A stretch of 64,000 bases of DNA from a bacterium (GCA_029561455.1 JAKQIY010000051.1:1-64000), one strand, 5' to 3'. Shown: positions 54,307 through 64,000, counted from the first letter of the stretch. The notes: generated by a model not told the origin, from the letters alone. Numbers and translations: made by a program.

Positions 54307-55587
54307 CTAAGCTGCATCTTCCCGGATAGTGGGGTCATCTTGTTTTAACTGGTTTTGAAAAACAAACACCGGTTCTGCCTTTTTCAAAACCACATTACGG
54401 GTAATTCGGCAAGAAACAATATCCTTTTTCGAAGGCAAGTGATACATTATGTCAAGCATTATATCTTCCATCACTGATCGTAAACCGCGTGCGCCAGTTT
54501 TCCGCTTTTTGGCGATTTTTATAACCTCCCCAAGGGCGGCGTCATCAAAAACTAATTCTACATTATCAATTTTAAATAAATGTTTGTATTGCTTGATCAA
54601 AGCGTTTTTGGGTTCTGTAAGAATTTGTAATAATGCTTCGTCATCAAGGTTTGCCAAGGTTGAAATTATCGGCAGGCGTCCGATCAATTCCGGAATTAAA
54701 CCATATTGTAACAAATCTTCCGGTTCAACATGATGTAAAATTTCAGTTTCCTCTATATGCCTGGTTTTGGTTTCAGCGCCAAAACCGACAGATTTCGTAC
54801 CGATCCGCGAAGCAACAATCTTATCCAGACCTGAAAATGCGCCGCCACAAATAAATAAAATATTTTTGGTATTAATATTAATAAAATCCATTTCCGGGTG
54901 TTTTCTGCCGCCTTTGGGAGGTACGGCTGCGATAGTTCCTTCCAGCATTTTCAGCAATGCCTGCTGAACGCCCTCGCCCGACACATCACGGGTTATAGAA
55001 GGATTTCCACCCTTGCGGGCTATTTTATCAATTTCATCTATATAAACTATACCCCGCTCTGCGCGTTGGATATTGTACTCTGCCGCCTGCAGTAATCTTA
55101 CCAAAATGTTTTCCACATCTTCGCCTACATAACCGGCCTCGGTAAGAGTTGTGGCGTCGGCAATGGTAAAGGGAACCTTTAAAAACCTGGCCAGGGTTTG
55201 CGCCAGCAATGTTTTACCGGTACCGGTTGGCCCAATTAACAGAACATTGCTTTTTTCCAATACGATATCATCTTCGGGCTCTTTTTCTTCAATCCGTTTA
55301 TAATGATTGTATACGGCAACAGATATTGTCTTTTTTGAATGTTCCTGCCCGATTACATATTTATCCAATTCATTTTTTATAGCAACCGGAGTCGGAATTT
55401 CGCCATGCAAGACAAATGGATTTTTGGATTTTTCCCGGGCAATAACTTTATTGGCAATTGATACACATTCATTACAAATGCTGACATCAGGGCCGGTGAC
55501 AATAGTTTCTACCTGGTTTGAATTTTTACCGCAAAACGAACAAATTGCAAATCTGTTCTCGCCTTTGCCTTTTTGTTCCATCGACAT
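54307..55587 (-). CDS. clpX: ATP-dependent protease ATPase subunit ClpX
   Basis: 426 residues. N-terminal zinc-binding domain with CSFCGK and CNEC, Walker [13 protein letters not shown] near 119, Walker [14 protein letters not shown]-loop-like region, sensor 2 [10 protein letters not shown]. The ring ATPase unfolds substrates for ClpP. It is 25 nt from clpP. The start could be ATG 55587 or 55581; AAAGGT supports the first. Confidence 0.97.
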   Translation of the reverse strand: MSMEQKGKGENRFAICSFCGKNSNQVETIVTGPDVSICNECVSIANKVIAREKSKNPFVLHGEIPTPVAIKNELDKYVIGQEHSKKTISVAVYNHYKRIEEKEPEDDIVLEKSNVLLIGPTGTGKTLLAQTLARFLKVPFTIADATTLTEAGYVGEDVENILVRLLQAAEYNIQRAERGIVYIDEIDKIARKGGNPSITRDVSGEGVQQALLKMLEGTIAAVPPKGGRKHPEMDFININTKNILFICGGAFSGLDKIVASRIGTKSVGFGAETKTRHIEETEILHHVEPEDLLQYGLIPELIGRLPIISTLANLDDEALLQILTEPKNALIKQYKHLFKIDNVELVFDDAALGEVIKIAKKRKTGARGLRSVMEDIMLDIMYHLPSKKDIVSCRITRNVVLKKAEPVFVFQNQLKQDDPTIREDAA

Positions 55588-55612
55588 TACCTTTAATTTT
55601 AAACTTGACCAG

Positions 55613-56209
55613 TTACTTTTTCTTGGGTGACTTGCGGATCATAATTTCATCAATTATTCCGTATTCCTTTGCCTCTGCAGCGCTCATAAAATAATTGCGC
55701 TCCGTATCTTTTTCAATTTTTTCTTTGCTTTGACCAGTATGCTTTACTAAAATCTCATTGAGAGTATCGCGTAATTCCAATATTTCCCGCGCTTGTATTT
55801 CGATATCACTGGCCTGGCCCTGTGCTCCGCCCAATGGTTGATGGATCATTATGCGGGAATGCGGCAGAGCTGAGCGTTTTCCCTTGGCTCCGGCGGCAAG
55901 CAACAGGGCTCCCATACTGGAAGCCTGCCCCATACATATTGTAGCTACATCGGGTTTTATATATTGTATCGTGTCGTATATTGCCAGACCCGCGGAAACG
56001 TACCCACCCGGGGAATTAATATATAAAAAGACATCTTTATCCTGATCTTCTGCTTCTAAAAACAATAACTGCGCAATAGCCAAACTGGCAACAGTGTCGT
56101 CAATTGCTGTGCCAAGAAAGACAATGCGCTCTTTTAAAAGCCGGGAAAAAATATCGTATGCCCGTTCACCACGGCCGGTCTGTTCTACTACCATAGGTAC
56201 TAATGCCAT
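55613..56209 (-). CDS. clpP: ATP-dependent Clp protease proteolytic subunit ClpP (Asn in triad)
   Basis: 198 residues, starting [10 protein letters not shown] like the mature enzyme, so no long propeptide. Catalytic Ser 98 (MGQASSMG) and His 123 (MIHQPLGG) are present, but position 172 is Asn (DTERNYF) where E. coli and B. subtilis have Asp. Listeria ClpP1 is known to carry Asn 172 and is weakly active alone. GGAGAAG precedes the ATG. Lies between tig and clpX. Confidence 0.95.
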   Translation of the reverse strand: MALVPMVVEQTGRGERAYDIFSRLLKERIVFLGTAIDDTVASLAIAQLLFLEAEDQDKDVFLYINSPGGYVSAGLAIYDTIQYIKPDVATICMGQASSMGALLLAAGAKGKRSALPHSRIMIHQPLGGAQGQASDIEIQAREILELRDTLNEILVKHTGQSKEKIEKDTERNYFMSAAEAKEYGIIDEIMIRKSPKKK

Positions 56210-56283
56210 ATATCTTCTCCATCGGTTTTTGAATTAAAAATTACCTGCAACTTTTATTATAACAATCCGAAAATGCTGTTTAT

Positions 56284-57585
56284 TTATTCTGAATCTGCCG
56301 CAGCTTCTTTTTTGATTTCCTCATGCCATGACTTTTTGACTTTATTTATTTTGGCTTTAGAAATTAAAAACTCGTAAACTTTTTCTTCAAGCAGTTTGTC
56401 TTTAATACTATCAGTATCGTGCTCATGTTCTTCATGCTGTTCACCCGACTGATGGTCGTGATGTTCTTCTTCATGAACCTGAGCAACTTTCTTTTCGAGT
56501 TCTTCGTCGCTGACGGTAATATTTTGCTGTTCGACAAGTTTTTCGCGGATCATGATCCATTTTATGGTTCGAACGGCCATGTCATGGTAATATTCCCGCA
56601 CTTGTTTATCATCAAGGTTGGAATACGGATTATTGCTCTTTTTAAAATCTTGCACCAGCGCATTCATATATGTTTCCAGCATGGAAGGAGGAACTTCTAA
56701 TTCCATTTTTTTGATCAATTCATCAACCAGATCTTTTTTGAACTGGAATTCAGCCGTTTGCATTGCCTGCTGTTTTAACCGTTCCTTGACATCTTTTTTC
56801 AATTCGGTTATTGTTTTAAAGGCGCCCAGGTCTTTGGCAAACTCATCATCCAATTCGGGTATGCGCCGTTCTTTTATTTCCTTAACTTGCACAATAAAAT
56901 GCTGGGGGGGCGTCGGCTCCGTCCCTTCTTCCCGGCTTTGCGCAGTGAGGACTAGTTTCCTCTCTTCTCCCGGTTTAATGCCAACCAGTTGTTTGGATAA
57001 TTCTTCGTTGGATTTTAGATAAATTTGTTGATCCTGGTATCTGCTGCCGACAATCGGAACGCCGCCGGCATCTGTTTCCTGCAAATCTGCAAGTAATATA
57101 TGATCCTCTTTAGCTTCTCCATCTACCGAATAGATCATTGCATGTCGTTGTTGTAAATTTTCAAGGGTACGTTTTACATCATCATCTGTAATATCAAAGG
57201 TCACTTTATCAACTTTAATCTCATCAAAACCGGTGACAGTAAATTCCGGTCGTTCATCAAATTCAATATCGAAAGATAATCCGTTTTGATCATTATAAAG
57301 AATATTATTGATAACCGGTTCATTAAGATAATTAAATTTATTTTCTTCTGTGGTTTTTTTCCAGGCATCTGCAAAATAAGGCTGAAAGGTTTCTTTTTCA
57401 ATTTGTTTGCCAAACATTTTTTTTACCAGCCCGGGTGGTACTTTACCTTTCCGGAATCCTTCCAGCTTGATGTTTTTTTGATAATCGTTAAAAGCATCAT
57501 CCAGTTCCGGTTTGATTTTTTCACTGGCAACTGTTACATGTATAACTGTATGCCAGTTCTTCTGTTTTGCAATAGTATAATTCAA
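56284..57585 (-). CDS. tig: Trigger factor
   Basis: 433 residues, full length. N-terminal ribosome-binding signature EGFRKGKVPPGLV near 41-53, FKBP-like PPIase domain (about 150-240), and a helical C-terminal chaperone domain. Near 365-395 a His/Glu-rich insert (HEEEHHDHQSGEQHEEHEH) interrupts the last part. Ribosome-bound chaperone for new chains. It appears to start at TTG 57585 behind GGTGGA, as no upstream ATG is in frame. First gene of the tig-clpP-clpX-engB series. Confidence 0.95.
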   Translation of the reverse strand: MNYTIAKQKNWHTVIHVTVASEKIKPELDDAFNDYQKNIKLEGFRKGKVPPGLVKKMFGKQIEKETFQPYFADAWKKTTEENKFNYLNEPVINNILYNDQNGLSFDIEFDERPEFTVTGFDEIKVDKVTFDITDDDVKRTLENLQQRHAMIYSVDGEAKEDHILLADLQETDAGGVPIVGSRYQDQQIYLKSNEELSKQLVGIKPGEERKLVLTAQSREEGTEPTPPQHFIVQVKEIKERRIPELDDEFAKDLGAFKTITELKKDVKERLKQQAMQTAEFQFKKDLVDELIKKMELEVPPSMLETYMNALVQDFKKSNNPYSNLDDKQVREYYHDMAVRTIKWIMIREKLVEQQNITVSDEELEKKVAQVHEEEHHDHQSGEQHEEHEHDTDSIKDKLLEEKVYEFLISKAKINKVKKSWHEEIKKEAAADSE

Positions 57586-57742
57586 TCCACCGATCCTCAG
57601 GGTTTAATTAATAAAATGAAAAATATTGCTAATTCTGTTTTTGTTCCTATTAAAATCAGCAAGTGTATTTAAACATATTGAACAAAATAATTTTTTTTAT
57701 TAGATTTAACAAACAATTTCTTACAATTCGCCTAGTACGTTA

Positions 57743-57790
57743 GGTAAAAAAAATCGACGAGCTATACATTACTTTCGTTCCCGTCGATTT
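57743..57790 (-). terminator. Terminator of tRNA-Leu
   Basis: On the - strand AAATCGACG (57790-57782), a 22-nt loop, CGTCGATTT (57759-57751), then further T residues. It lies 21 nt after the tRNA, on its strand. Confidence 0.8.
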
Positions 57791-57810
57791 AGCTCATGAG
57801 CTGATAAATG

Positions 57811-57893
57811 TGCGAGAGGGGGGATTTGAACCCCCAAGTCCTTAGGACACTAGATCCTAAGTCTAGCGCGTCTGCCAGTTTCGCCACTCTCGC
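57811..57893 (-). tRNA. tRNA-Leu, anticodon TAG
   Basis: 83 nt. Acceptor GCGAGAG/CTCTCGC, discriminator A. The anticodon stem CTAGA/TCTAG encloses TAG. T-arm GGGGG-TTCAAAT-CCCCC. A long variable arm (TGTCCTAAGGACT) as expected for leucine tRNA. No CCA is encoded. Confidence 0.97.
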
Positions 57894-57905
57894 ATATAAA
57901 TATAT

Positions 57906-57934
57906 AATATATCAATTTTTTAACGTAAAGTCAA
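57906..57934 (-). promoter_or_regulatory. Sigma70-type promoter of tRNA-Leu
   Basis: On the - strand TTGACT (57934-57929), 17 nt, TATATT (57911-57906). The tRNA begins 12 nt after the -10 box, so the leader is very short. Same box sequences as the promoter at 53446. Confidence 0.8.
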
Positions 57935-58048
57935 TTGTTTTTTGTCCTTACAGAGGTAACGCATTTATCGTCTGCAATAGGGAATGTTTCCCGACAATTT
58001 TATGTTAATTTTGATTAATACTTTTATTATCGAGATCGCCAGAGTTAT

Positions 58049-59146
58049 ATGAAAATTATAAAATTAAAAATTATTAAAAATATTTTTAAAAAACTGTTTG
58101 GCAATGTCCTCTTTACTATCTGGCGGCTTGAAGGAAAGTGTAAAGGGAATGATTTTCAACTTTGCATGTATTACCTGGGTACAGAGGTGGAAAAAAATTA
58201 CCTCCGGCATTTATGGTTCGAAACAAATCTTTACGAAGAAAATTTGGGCAGGAAATATCTATGGCAGATTCCTTCATTTATCAGTAAAGTAAAATCTCAT
58301 TGCACTTTAGTAGTGATTGAATGTAACGCTCTGATTAAAAAAATATTCAAAAGTAAAAATGATCTGTTTGCGCCACAGTGGATCAATGGCATGATCGATA
58401 TTCCACTTAATATTGCCAATGACTCAGCTTATTCCGATTATCGGCGTATCCGTAATAATAATCTTTCATATATTATTACAGATCGTAAAGAAGATTTTGA
58501 TAATTTTTATCAGACAATGTATATTCCATATTCAAGACTCCGTTTTGAAGATCAAAACGAAGAAATTTCTTACAATACCATAAGTAAAATAATAGCCGCT
58601 CATAATTGTAAATTACTGGTTGTTAAACAAGATGATCTGCCGATGGGGGGAATAATAATTATTATGTATGACAACCAACCTCCGTTCATCTGGCTGCTTG
58701 GAATTAAAAATGCCAACCTGGAATTTCTGAAACGCGGTACTGTTGCAGCCTTGTATTATTTTTCCGCAACTTACCTGGCGCAGCAGGGATATAAAAAAAT
58801 GTTTGTCGGCGCTTCTCGCCCCTTTCTGAATGATGGTATTCTTAAATATAAAAAGAAATGGGGGTTATATATTGTATCTCATAGTTTTACAGGATTTTTA
58901 TTTAAACCCGGCCGGCAATTCGGGGATTTACCAGTTTTAATGAAGCAATTCCCATTCGTTACTTTAGAGGATAACAAAATGAATGCGTCGCTTTTTGTTA
59001 ATGAGGTACCGGGAAATAAAGACCAATTGATAAAAGAGGCGCAAAAAGAATATTGGATAAAAGGTTTGCAGGGGATAAGCATATATCATGTTTCCCGGGA
59101 ACAACAAAAATTTATCCGTCTTTACCAAACTCAACAATTAATATGA
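58049..59146 (+). CDS. GNAT/FemAB-like acyltransferase domain protein
   Basis: 365 residues. The C-terminal half has a GNAT-like arrangement: KLLVVKQDDLPMGGIIIIMY strands, then FLKRGTVAALYYFSATYLAQQGYKKMFVGASRPF, like the peptidoglycan-branching or BioF2-type acetyltransferase group. The N-terminal 130 residues (about 30-120) are not recognised. There is no signal peptide. It stands alone between the tRNA and rtcB, convergent with rtcB. Its low GC recalls the surface-sugar modification genes of many genomes, but the substrate is open. Confidence 0.65.
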   Translation: MKIIKLKIIKNIFKKLFGNVLFTIWRLEGKCKGNDFQLCMYYLGTEVEKNYLRHLWFETNLYEENLGRKYLWQIPSFISKVKSHCTLVVIECNALIKKIFKSKNDLFAPQWINGMIDIPLNIANDSAYSDYRRIRNNNLSYIITDRKEDFDNFYQTMYIPYSRLRFEDQNEEISYNTISKIIAAHNCKLLVVKQDDLPMGGIIIIMYDNQPPFIWLLGIKNANLEFLKRGTVAALYYFSATYLAQQGYKKMFVGASRPFLNDGILKYKKKWGLYIVSHSFTGFLFKPGRQFGDLPVLMKQFPFVTLEDNKMNASLFVNEVPGNKDQLIKEAQKEYWIKGLQGISIYHVSREQQKFIRLYQTQQLI

Positions 59147-59165
59147 GATAGAGTTGTCCTCTTTC

Positions 59166-60605
59166 TTAACCTTTTATTACTCCGAGAGGTTTTAACCGGG
59201 CAACACGTACGGAAATACCGGCCCCGGCGACCGCGTCAACAACATGCGATACATTCTTGTAAGCCTCAGGCATTTCTTCTGCCATGGTCTCTTTGGATGA
59301 GGCTCGTACATAAATGCCCTTTTCTTCGAGCTCTTTATACAGCAGTCGTCCCTTGGCCTTGTTCATGGCTTTGGTGCGGCTCATTAATCGCCCGGCACCA
59401 TGACATGTTGACCCAAATGTCTGCTGCATAGCGTTTACAGTGCCTGTCAATACGTATGAATACCTGCCCATATCGCCGGGTATTAATACCGGCTGTCCGA
59501 TATCGCGGTAACTTGACGGGATATCCGGATGGTGCGGCCCAAAAGCACGGGTTGCTCCTTTACGATGCACACATACTTTTTTGCTTTTGCCGTTGACCTG
59601 ATGTTCTTCAATTTTGGCAATATTATGGGCAACTTCATAAACGACCTGCATATTTATAGTTCTAGCTTTTGCGCCCATTACCGCCGCCAGGGCTTCGCGC
59701 ACCCAACTGGTTATAATCTGCCGGTTACAAAAAGCAAAATTCACTCCGGCGGACATGGCTGCGAGGTATTGCTGTCCTTCCGGTGAGAGAACCGGGGCGC
59801 AGCACAATTGCCGATCCGGCAAAAAGATGCCATATTTATGTGCGGCATTTAACATGACTTTGATTGAATCTTCACAAATCTGGTGACCCAGACCGCGCGA
59901 ACCGGTATGAATGATCAGCGTTACCTGGTCAAGGTGCAAACCTAACCGGCTGGCTTTATCCTCATCATAGATCTGGTCTACATACCCTATTTCTACGAAA
60001 TGGTTACCTGAACCCAAAGTGCCTAGCTGGGCTTTGCCCCGGTTCAATGCATGATCGCTAACATAATCGGGATTGGCGCCAGTCATTTTACCGGTTTCTT
60101 CAATTTTATCCAGATCTTCCCGGCTGCCGTAACCATTGGCTACTGCCCAGTGGGCTCCCTCTTTTAACACTTTTTTCATTTCATTGCCGGAAAGCTTGAG
60201 CGGCCCGGTTGAGCCGACGCCGCTTGGTATATGGTTATACAGGGAATCTACTATTTTGGTTATTACCGGCAGAATGTCTTTTTTAACCAGGTCGGTGCGC
60301 AAAAGGCGCACGCCGCAATTAATATCATAACCAACTCCGCCGGGAGATATTACGCCGTTATCAATATCAAAAGCGGCTACACCGCCAATCGGGAAACCAT
60401 AGCCCCAATGAATATCCGGCATGGCAAAAGAGTACCCGACAATCCCGGGCAGGCAGGCAACATTGGCTGCCTGTTGCGGTGCGGCGTCGTTAAAAATATC
60501 GTTTAACATGTTTTCTGTAGCGTATATTCGCGCCGGTACATTCATTTTGCCTGTTTTGGGGATTTCATACAGACAATCATTTATTTTTTCCAGAGTCTCT
60601 CGCAT
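59166..60605 (-). CDS. rtcB: RNA-splicing ligase RtcB
   Basis: 479 residues, standard length. GGVGYDINCGVRLLR holds Asp 94 and Cys 97 of the Mn site. LIIHTGSRGLGHQ and FGSTCHGAGRLMSR hold further metal ligands and the guanylylated-His region. RtcB joins 2',3'-cyclic phosphate and 5'-OH RNA ends in RNA repair or tRNA splicing. Archease, its activator, lies 37 nt upstream on the same strand, so the two form an operon. Confidence 0.97.
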   Translation of the reverse strand: MRETLEKINDCLYEIPKTGKMNVPARIYATENMLNDIFNDAAPQQAANVACLPGIVGYSFAMPDIHWGYGFPIGGVAAFDIDNGVISPGGVGYDINCGVRLLRTDLVKKDILPVITKIVDSLYNHIPSGVGSTGPLKLSGNEMKKVLKEGAHWAVANGYGSREDLDKIEETGKMTGANPDYVSDHALNRGKAQLGTLGSGNHFVEIGYVDQIYDEDKASRLGLHLDQVTLIIHTGSRGLGHQICEDSIKVMLNAAHKYGIFLPDRQLCCAPVLSPEGQQYLAAMSAGVNFAFCNRQIITSWVREALAAVMGAKARTINMQVVYEVAHNIAKIEEHQVNGKSKKVCVHRKGATRAFGPHHPDIPSSYRDIGQPVLIPGDMGRYSYVLTGTVNAMQQTFGSTCHGAGRLMSRTKAMNKAKGRLLYKELEEKGIYVRASSKETMAEEMPEAYKNVSHVVDAVAGAGISVRVARLKPLGVIKG

Positions 60606-60642
60606 AACGTCTCTCTTGCCGGCCTATACCGGACAGGTTTAT

Positions 60643-61059
60643 TTATAAATCAAAAATGACTTGTGCTTCCCACAGTTCATTAATTTTTTTGATATATAAC
60701 TGATGATAGGTTACAGCTTTAATTTCCCGTATAAAGCCATACCTGGTTCTGTCTACCAGGTCGCCGGTAACTGCTGCCGCCAGACTTGGCCCGCTTATGC
60801 TGAGCCTGGATATGGAAGATAATAAGAACTGCCGGGTATGAAATAAATAATTCAATTCCGAAAGCCAGTTAACCAGCAATTGTTCATCGTCAGGAGCAGC
60901 CAAAGCTATAGTATGGTGTTGAGTATTGTCGTCGATTTGCCCGGGATAGATAATTTGAAACATGGCGAAAGCGCAATCGCGGAACAATTCTACCGGCGAA
61001 GCAGCTTGTACAACAATGCCCGCATCGCCGGTATGATCTATGTATCTTACATTTTGCAT
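60643..61059 (-). CDS. Archease, RtcB activator
   Basis: 138 residues. YIDHTGDAGIVVQA is the family N-terminus with the metal-binding Asp/His pattern, and a C-terminal IREIKAVTYHQLYIKK is also typical. Archease speeds RtcB turnover by promoting its guanylylation. It directly precedes rtcB. No strong RBS is seen; it starts at ATG 61059. Confidence 0.93.
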   Translation of the reverse strand: MQNVRYIDHTGDAGIVVQAASPVELFRDCAFAMFQIIYPGQIDDNTQHHTIALAAPDDEQLLVNWLSELNYLFHTRQFLLSSISRLSISGPSLAAAVTGDLVDRTRYGFIREIKAVTYHQLYIKKINELWEAQVIFDL

Positions 61060-61147
61060 TTAATTTAAAACAACATAACGGTACTGATTGTTTTTGTACG
61101 GAAAAATTTTTATCGACATTAATTTCCGGCAAAAACCAGGTGAACTG

Positions 61148-62773
61148 TTAAAAAGTAATTAACGACTCATCATAATCAGCTACTTTTTCAAAACCCAATA
61201 AATTTAGCAAAGTAGCGGCTATATTACTCAAACCGGGATTTTGCACGTTCGCCATTTTATATTCAGACCTGTAACCGGGATCATAGATAATAAACGGTAC
61301 AGGATTGAGTGTATGCGCGGTTTTCGGGGTTCTTTTACCGTCTTTAACGGTAAACATTTCATCGAGGTTGCCGTGATCGGCGGTAATAACGGCAATGCCG
61401 TTCATGTCCTTAACAACTTGAATAAGCCGACCGACGCAGGAATCGACCGTTTCCATTGCAACTATTGCAGCTTCCATATTACCAGTATGACCAACCATAT
61501 CACCGTTTGCCAGGTTGATGCGGCCAAATCGAAAATCACCGGATTTAAACAATTCAATCGACTTGTCGGTTATTTCCAGGGCTTTCATTTTGGGCGCCTT
61601 GTCAAATTCAATCCGGTCCGAAGGAATTTCACAATATGTTTCAACGGACTTGTCGATATATCCCGAACGGTTGCCGTTCCAGAAATAAGTGACGTGGCCG
61701 AACTTTTGCGTTTCGGATACGGCAAACATTTTCACTTTAGTAGCACACAGATATTCGGATACCGTACGGTCTATTTTGGGCGGCTCGACAACATAATTTT
61801 TAGGAATATGTAAATCGCCGTCATATTCCATCATACCGGCATAAAACACATCGGGAATAACACCTCTCTCAAAGGTATTTAAATCTTTGTCATCAAAAGC
61901 GCGGGAAATTTCTATAGCCCGGTCGCCGCGGAAATTATAATTTAAAACACTGTCGCCGTCCTGAATTTTGCCGACCGGCTCGTCGGCATTGTCTACAATT
62001 ACAAACTGACCCAAATACTGGTCGGTTATTTTTGGATCTTCCGCATAAAGGGTATGCACAGCTTCGGCAGCAGATTTAAATTTTTTGGCCTGGCCATGAA
62101 CATGCGTATCCCAACCGCGTTTTACAACTTGCCAATCGGCATTATAACGATCCATAGTCGTTACCATTCGTCCACCGCCGGAGGCAATTTTATAATCAAA
62201 CCCTTTTTCTGTGGAAATTTTATCCAGCAATTGCTGGGTCGGGGTAATATATTCTAAAGCAGACTTTTCACCAACATCCCTTCCATCCAGTAAAGTATGG
62301 ATTCTTACCTTGCGAACATTGTTCTGCGAACAATTGTTGATCAGGGCAAATAAATGATTTATGTGCGAATGGACATTGCCGTCAGATAACAGACCAATAA
62401 AATGCACTGCACCACCTTGTTGACCGCGGGCAACGATCTTTTGCCAGGCAGCAGATTTAAATATAGCACCGCTGGCAATGGACTGATCGACCAGTTTAGC
62501 ACCCTGAGCAAAAACCCGGCCTGCGCCCATGGCATTATGCCCAACTTCGCTGTTACCCATATCATCATCACTAGGCAGGCCTACTGCCGGGCCGTGAGCT
62601 TTTAATTTTGTAACCAGATTTCCTTTCAACAAGTCGTCCAGCACCGGTGTTTTGGCCATGTATACGGCATTGCCCTCATACTCTTTGCCCAATCCCACGC
62701 CGTCCATAATAATCAGGAATAACGGCCCTTTGCGTCCGGGAAATTTTATGTTCTTTTTTAATTCTAAAGCCAT
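61148..62773 (-). CDS. gpmI: 2,3-bisphosphoglycerate-independent phosphoglycerate mutase
   Basis: 541 residues. Metal site IIMDGVG (Asp 24); nucleophile DDMGNSEVGHNAMGAG (Ser 75); a later metal cluster with TADHGNLDEM. The Mn-dependent enzyme interconverts 3- and 2-phosphoglycerate in glycolysis and gluconeogenesis. It is 88 nt upstream of archease on the same strand. GAGGT lies before the ATG. The 278 bp upstream are very AT-rich and carry nothing I can name. Confidence 0.97.
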   Translation of the reverse strand: MALELKKNIKFPGRKGPLFLIIMDGVGLGKEYEGNAVYMAKTPVLDDLLKGNLVTKLKAHGPAVGLPSDDDMGNSEVGHNAMGAGRVFAQGAKLVDQSIASGAIFKSAAWQKIVARGQQGGAVHFIGLLSDGNVHSHINHLFALINNCSQNNVRKVRIHTLLDGRDVGEKSALEYITPTQQLLDKISTEKGFDYKIASGGGRMVTTMDRYNADWQVVKRGWDTHVHGQAKKFKSAAEAVHTLYAEDPKITDQYLGQFVIVDNADEPVGKIQDGDSVLNYNFRGDRAIEISRAFDDKDLNTFERGVIPDVFYAGMMEYDGDLHIPKNYVVEPPKIDRTVSEYLCATKVKMFAVSETQKFGHVTYFWNGNRSGYIDKSVETYCEIPSDRIEFDKAPKMKALEITDKSIELFKSGDFRFGRINLANGDMVGHTGNMEAAIVAMETVDSCVGRLIQVVKDMNGIAVITADHGNLDEMFTVKDGKRTPKTAHTLNPVPFIIYDPGYRSEYKMANVQNPGLSNIAATLLNLLGFEKVADYDESLITF

Positions 62774-63051
62774 GTTTACCTCGTAATGTATGTAAATTTA
62801 ATTGATTCTTGTAAGTGATAAATTTACTTATAAAAAAAATTGTTTAAAAGAGATATTTATACCTGGTTAACCAACAAGACAAAAAAAATATTTCCATATA
62901 GGTAAATATATGGCATTATGAATTTATTATCATGAACGCTGCAATAATACCTGTATTAAAAAAGATTTTATTATAAATAATTATTTTTTACATTAAAAAA
63001 TAACCAGCAGGAAAAATTTTTACTTTCAGAACAAAACAGGAATAAGAGACA

Positions 63052-63444
63052 ATGATAACAACCAGCACATTGCTCATTTTAATTATAATTGGTTTGATTG
63101 CAGGGATATTATCCGGTATATTCGGGATCGGTGGCGGAATTGTCATTGTCCCGGCGCTGATCTATATTCTCGGCTTTACCCAGCATCGGGCCACCGGCAC
63201 CAGTCTGGCGGTGTTATTGCCGCCAGTTGGATTGATCGCTGTGCTGGAATATTACCGGCATGGTCATGTTGACCTGAAAGCGGCATTAATTATTGCAGTG
63301 GCATTAATAATTGGCGCCTGGTTTGGGGCAATTCTCGCTAATAAACTATCCGGCGCCATACTTCGCATGGCATTTGGAATATTTGTTGTTAGTATCGGGT
63401 TTTATATTATTTATGGAGCTGCGAAAAAAATGGGTTGGCTTTAA
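63052..63444 (+). CDS. TauE/SafE-type membrane permease, single-repeat form
   Basis: 130 residues with four membrane segments. The motif GLIAGILSGIFGIGGGIVIVP is the TauE/SafE hallmark and occurs once, so this is the half-length form, which must dimerise to make a full transporter. The family exports or takes up sulfur-containing or organic anions; the substrate is unknown. AAGAGA lies close to the ATG. The frame ends naturally, without trace of a second half downstream. Confidence 0.88.
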   Translation: MITTSTLLILIIIGLIAGILSGIFGIGGGIVIVPALIYILGFTQHRATGTSLAVLLPPVGLIAVLEYYRHGHVDLKAALIIAVALIIGAWFGAILANKLSGAILRMAFGIFVVSIGFYIIYGAAKKMGWL

Positions 63445-63616
63445 AATAAATGCTAATAAAATCATATTTATATTTAAAATAGATGTAATCACAGAAATTT
63501 TAATATATATGGTATACAATTTGCAATTCGTTGTTATACAATAAATCAAAAAAAAGTATCACACCATGGAGGTTCAGGATGTGCGGGGTGCTGTATAATA
63601 ACCTGAAGGTTTTGGT

Positions 63617-64000
63617 ATGGTAATCAGGGCATTAATCAACAATCTGGCAATTTTACTGGCGCTGAGTTTTGTTTTTCTATTCATCAATGAACGGTGGACC
63701 AAAAGGCAGCTTGTCGGCAGAATTTTAATAGCATTGCTCTTCAGCATCGTCAGCGTAGTGGCAATGCTGACGACGTTTGTTCTTGAACCGGGAGTCGTAT
63801 TCGATGGCCGTTCTGTTGTAATCAGCATCGGCAGTTTATTTGGCGGCTGGGTTACCGCGGTTTTTACTGTAATTATTGCCAGCTTGTATCGCTTGCACAT
63901 GGGCGGCGGTGGAGCCTGGCCCGGCGTAGGCGTAATCACCGCATCTGCGCTGATTGGCCTGGCTTATCGTTATTTGCGAAAAAAGCATCCTCGTTTTGAA
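63617..64000 (+). CDS. LytS/YhcK-type 5TM sensor protein, 5' part only
   Basis: 128 residues read to the window end without a stop. From ATG 63617 (GAAGG 7 nt upstream) the frame gives FVLEPGVVFDGRSVVISIG, SLFGGWVTAVFTVIIASLYR and GVGVITASALIGLAYRY, matching the 5TM-5TMR_LYT membrane sensor domain. Such proteins carry on into histidine kinase, PAS or GGDEF modules; which one lies here is beyond the window. Confidence 0.8.
   Translation, partial: MVIRALINNLAILLALSFVFLFINERWTKRQLVGRILIALLFSIVSVVAMLTTFVLEPGVVFDGRSVVISIGSLFGGWVTAVFTVIIASLYRLHMGGGGAWPGVGVITASALIGLAYRYLRKKHPRFE

Overview
The window looks like a chromosomal segment of a Gram-negative bacterium of the FCB superphylum. Five exported proteins end in FlgD-like sorting domains: three with the canonical YPNPFNP motif in the large export cluster, one with the same motif on the flavodoxin, and one diverged (VVPNPY) in the export cluster. 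A PorV-type outer-membrane protein sits among them, next to a TonB-dependent receptor. That mix is common in Calditrichota, KSB1-like and Ignavibacteria-like lineages. The exact phylum cannot be fixed from the sequence alone.

Left half (1-31.7 kb): an accessory region with every gene on the + strand. Small, unrelated genes (CPBP proteases, GNAT acetyltransferases, a PD-(D/E)xK-like nuclease, DUF3795, DUF2177, DUF1295, GyrI-like, cupin, UvrA-like ATPase, beta-lactamase-fold hydrolase, two HisKA_2 sensor kinases, a Tat-exported flavodoxin) are separated by copies of one mosaic intergenic repeat. Its modules keep a broadly fixed order: a GC-rich hairpin, a D block, three quasi-tandem word blocks, and a promoter-like block just before the next gene. 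In three copies the last block runs into a decayed reading frame that resembles the N-terminus of an integron/tyrosine integrase. Two gene ends carry attC-like imperfect palindromes. I read the region as an integron-derived cassette array that has spread by duplication; one GNAT gene is present twice with its flanks. Inside it, an AT-rich island (about 23.5-28.8 kb) holds a three-gene operon with an unrecognised 946-residue protein and a HEPN-like protein, followed by a decayed gene and a second HEPN-like gene. This is the best candidate here for an undescribed defence or toxin system.

Middle (31.7-53.5 kb): all on the - strand. An NtrC-type response regulator and PAS kinase pair lie beyond a block of very large exported proteins. 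The block reads TonB receptor, D-rich secreted protein, PorV-like protein, propeller/peptidase-like sorted protein and TPR lipoprotein, then two further sorted proteins. A strong sigma70-type promoter, followed by a terminator-like hairpin in the leader, precedes the TonB receptor.

Right (53.6-64 kb): housekeeping genes. tig-clpP-clpX-engB on the - strand (the ClpP has Asn at the catalytic Asp position), tRNA-Leu(TAG) with its own promoter and terminator, a GNAT-like protein, rtcB-archease, gpmI, a TauE/SafE-type permease and the start of a LytS-type 5TM sensor cut by the window edge.
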